Shown: one piece after another, positions 61,792 through 64,000 of the stretch
How positions within the stretch are numbered: position 1 is the stretch's first letter
How the letters are laid out: every line of letters starts with the position of its first letter
Assembly (NCBI GenBank): GCA_947625125.1
Contig: CANQNF010000006.1
Location: forward strand, 48,490 to 112,489
Direction: 5' to 3'
Source: an uncultured Clostridia bacterium
GTDB lineage: Bacteria; Bacillota; Clostridia; Oscillospirales; Ruminococcaceae
DNA: 64,000 nucleotides
Notes under the pieces: generated by a model
What the model was told of the DNA's origin: nothing
The model's input: the letters and a program-made list of their open reading frames with translations, nothing else
Database searches by the model: none
Program-made: the position numbers and the translations under genes

Positions 61792-62997
61792 ATGAACGCA
61801 GTAGGAATCGATGTTTCCAAAGGCAAAAGCACTATCGCAGTCATGCGACCCTTCGGAGAAATCGTGGCCAAACCTTTTGAGGTACGCCACACCGCAAGTG
61901 AACTCAAGCAGCTGGCAGACTACCTGAAAAGCCTTGACGGCGAGGTGCGCGCTGTTCTGGAATACACGGGACGGTATTACCAACCCATCGCCAGTTATCT
62001 TCACAGCGCAGGGATATTTGTCAGCGCAGTACATGCAAAGCTTATCCATGACTACGGAAACAACACTATTCGCAGGGTCAAGACAGACAAGGCGGACGCT
62101 GTTAAGATTGCCAATTATGCTCTTGACCGTTGGGCGTCTCTCAAACGCTATACGCCCGAAGATGAAACCCGCTTGCTTCTTAAGACCTGTAATCGCCAAT
62201 ATAACCAATACATGAAACTCAAAGTATCACTCAAAAACAATCTTATCGCCATTCTCGACCAAACCTTTCCCGGGGTGAATACTATGTTCACAAGCCCTGT
62301 CAGAGCTGACGGCAGTGAGAAGTGGGTGGACTTTACAGAACGCTTTTGGCACTGTGAAGCAGTTACATCTATGAGCAAAGCAAGGTTCACGGATTGTTAT
62401 AACAAGTGGTGCTTAAAGCACGGTTATAACCGAAGTGACAGCAAGGCTCACGAACTCTATGACTTGGCGAAAACACAAATCGCCACTCTTCCGTATACAG
62501 ACGCAACCAAGGCTCTTGTAACCCAAGCGGTCGCTCAATTAAACTCCGTCTCTAAAACACTTGCCGCCGTTAAAGCCGAAATGCAGCGATTGGCTTCTAT
62601 GCTGCCGGAATATTCGACAGTATTGGCTATGTGCGGAGTCGGTGAAACCCTCGGTCCTCAGCTTATGGCTGAGATCGGAGACGTCACAAGATTTCCTCAC
62701 AAAAAAGCTCTTGTAGCTTTTGCAGGCGTGGACGCTCCGCCGTTTCAGTCAGGTTCTTTTGAGTCAGCTGACCGAAGCATCTCTAAGCGCGGCTCTCCGT
62801 CTCTTCGTAAAACTCTGTTTCAAGTAATGCAGGTGCTTCTCAAAACCTCGCCGTCTGACGACGCTGTATATGACTTCTTAGACCGCAAGCGAGCCGAGGG
62901 AAAGAAGTATTATGTCTACATGGTCGCAGGGTGCAATAAGTTCCTGCGCATATATTACGCGAGAGTTAAACAATGCCTGACTGAAGCAAACGGTTAA
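61792..62997 (+). CDS. IS110-family transposase
   Basis: 401 residues. The RuvC-like DEDD domain at the N-terminus has Asp7 (GIDVSKGKST), Glu57 (LEYTGRYY), Asp99 and Asp102 (KTDKADAVK). A coiled coil (about 230-270) and the C-terminal Tnp domain (GVGETLGPQLMAEIGDVTRF, FAGVDAPPFQSGSF) follow, with Ser320 in QSG as probable nucleophile. The start at 61792 is set by GGAGG seven bases before; an ATG at 61786 is too close to it. The gene ends with no terminal inverted repeat visible, which is normal for IS110. Confidence 0.92.
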   Translation: MNAVGIDVSKGKSTIAVMRPFGEIVAKPFEVRHTASELKQLADYLKSLDGEVRAVLEYTGRYYQPIASYLHSAGIFVSAVHAKLIHDYGNNTIRRVKTDKADAVKIANYALDRWASLKRYTPEDETRLLLKTCNRQYNQYMKLKVSLKNNLIAILDQTFPGVNTMFTSPVRADGSEKWVDFTERFWHCEAVTSMSKARFTDCYNKWCLKHGYNRSDSKAHELYDLAKTQIATLPYTDATKALVTQAVAQLNSVSKTLAAVKAEMQRLASMLPEYSTVLAMCGVGETLGPQLMAEIGDVTRFPHKKALVAFAGVDAPPFQSGSFESADRSISKRGSPSLRKTLFQVMQVLLKTSPSDDAVYDFLDRKRAEGKKYYVYMVAGCNKFLRIYYARVKQCLTEANG

Positions 62998-63101
62998 ACC
63001 GTAACTATGATTGCATACATAACTCGGTGATGTTTTAGGCATCGCCTGCTTTGCTATGCTTTTTTTCTTCTTCATATATTTTTTCATTTTCCTATTGACT
63101 T

Positions 63102-64000
63102 TTATTTGCAGGTTTTATTATCTTGACCTATTGTTTTTTGAATGTTATCTGCAATCGTTTGCAGTCGTTTGGCCTCACTGCGCTTTTCCTTCAGCTCCTC
63201 ATACAATTCGCTCTGCCGAGAGGTCAGCCGTTCAATCTCCGACTGCAAAGTCTTATAGCTCGGAATTTTAGTTATGCCGTGCTCGGCAAAGTACATCGAC
63301 CATTCGCGAAATACTGATGTGATATGTGTCGATTTTCGCGGATTTTGCCCCCCTTGCAAACGCTTGAGGATACTCGGTCGAGATGACATGCTTTGCTCTC
63401 CGTTTTGCTCTAACTGTCGCGATTTATGTTCAAAAACGGCATTTATTGTGGCAAGGTCGAAGTCGTCGCCCAAGCGGCGGGCGGTTATAGGCTTGGCGCG
63501 TTCGGCTGTCAGATACGACAACCGCCCTCTGCTTTGCTTGACGGTCACTCCCTGCCGTGACAAAAGCTTTGCAAACTCATCAAACTCTTTAGCAGAGGAT
63601 AGAGACGAGCGAATTATATTTCTCAGCTTTTCCTTATCCGTTTCAAATTTGGTCGGCTTGCCACCTGCGGATAATTCCGCTTGTCCGCGACGTTTTGCCC
63701 AGTATTCGCCCTCGGTCACGCGTTCCTTGCTGCCGTTGAGCAATTCAATCTGGTACAAATCCTCACGCCGACACATATCCATAACCGCTGCTCGGAAATA
63801 GTTCATCGCCGCCTCGGTGCAGCGGTGCTTGCAGCCTGCGCGCGTATCCGCAGGTCTGTCCATATACGGCAACAACGGCACGTCAGCAATTCGCAAGCTG
63901 TTAATAACAATGTGACAGTGGATATTCCCGCCGCGTGACCGTCGGCGTGGGTGCAAACGATTGCCTGATGCCCTGCAAAATACGGCAAATTTTCTCAACC
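63102..64000 (-). pseudogene. relaxase/mobilisation nuclease, frameshifted and cut by the window edge
   Basis: The C-terminal frame covers GNIHCHIVINSLRIADVP (HxH metal motif) through DMCRREDLYQIELLNGSKER, EYWAKRRGQAELSAGG and a coiled-coil tail (LTSRQSELYEELKEKRSEAK), matching Tn1549-like MobA relaxases. The residues that should precede (GHQAIVCTHADGH) are in another frame, shifted near 63931-63938, and a stop lies a few codons further upstream near 63995. It is either a decayed gene or small indel errors in the assembly. The beginning is outside the window. Confidence 0.7.

Overview
The window looks like a chromosome segment of a low-to-mid GC Gram-positive Clostridia member, most likely a gut Oscillospirales/Ruminococcaceae-type bacterium. 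The reasons are strong AGGAGG ribosome sites, TTGACA-N17-TATAAT promoters, abundant lipoproteins with LxxC lipoboxes, an SdpR/SdpI pair, YhfC, a short ProS, AdhE, BioY and a Tn1549-like mobilisation region. No rRNA or tRNA gene was recognised. The species cannot be named from sequence reading alone.

Layout. 0-9 kb: a partial MBOAT O-acyltransferase (runs off the left edge), an HtrA/DegP membrane serine protease, an intergenic repeat block, an ArsR-type repressor (SdpR-like) separated from its SdpI partner by a nine-unit tandem repeat, a YhfC-type membrane protease, a hypothetical protein and an orphan solute-binding lipoprotein. 9.4-11.6 kb: greA-lysS. 11.6-18.5 kb: an integrative element inserted in the 3' end of lysS. 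It has a 16-bp att repeat, two Xre repressors with readable operators, PrimPol/P4-type primase-helicase, small accessory genes and a tyrosine integrase, but no capsid or conjugation genes. 18.5-28 kb: GNAT enzyme, a lipoprotein with a duplicated module, zapA-U32 peptidase-dut, a sodium:alanine symporter and two bacterial PH-domain membrane proteins. 28-37.8 kb: ECF sigma/anti-sigma-like pair, bioY, pheA-aroF (the AroF homologue lacks three of four metal ligands), an APH-fold kinase, adhE and a phosphodiesterase. 37.8-38.5 kb: a compact type I toxin-antitoxin-like locus (32-residue membrane peptide with a convergent small RNA) and a decayed second copy. 38.6-48.3 kb: proS, a small membrane protein, MATE, MFS/spermidine-synthase fusion, lipoproteins, rubrerythrin, PrsA-like foldase, a sigma-region-4-like regulator with a small coiled-coil partner, and tatD. 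48.3-49.8 kb: repeat-rich intergenic DNA. 49.8-59.6 kb: polysaccharide deacetylase-like protein, a MacB/LolD-type ABC transporter operon interrupted by a repeat cluster, and an ECF sigma-controlled ABC-2 transporter operon bracketed by about 160-bp inverted repeats. 59.9-64 kb: part of a Tn1549/Tn4451-like mobile element (large serine recombinase, damaged relaxase) with an IS110-family insertion whose upstream DNA folds like a bridge RNA.

How the parts work together. Cell-envelope stress and transport are recurrent themes (HtrA, PrsA-like lipoprotein, two ECF sigma operons, ABC exporters, SdpI). The intergenic DNA is unusually structured: three multi-branched perfect palindromes, TTTAAA-centred palindrome arrays, CTATCCTCTAA-type simple repeats, MITE-like and inverted-repeat elements. 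The most novel items are the toxin/antisense-RNA locus, the bridge-RNA candidate, the metal-ligand-less DAHP synthase homologue next to PheA, and the repeat array splitting sdpR from sdpI. All functional calls rest on motif recognition by eye; no database search was run.
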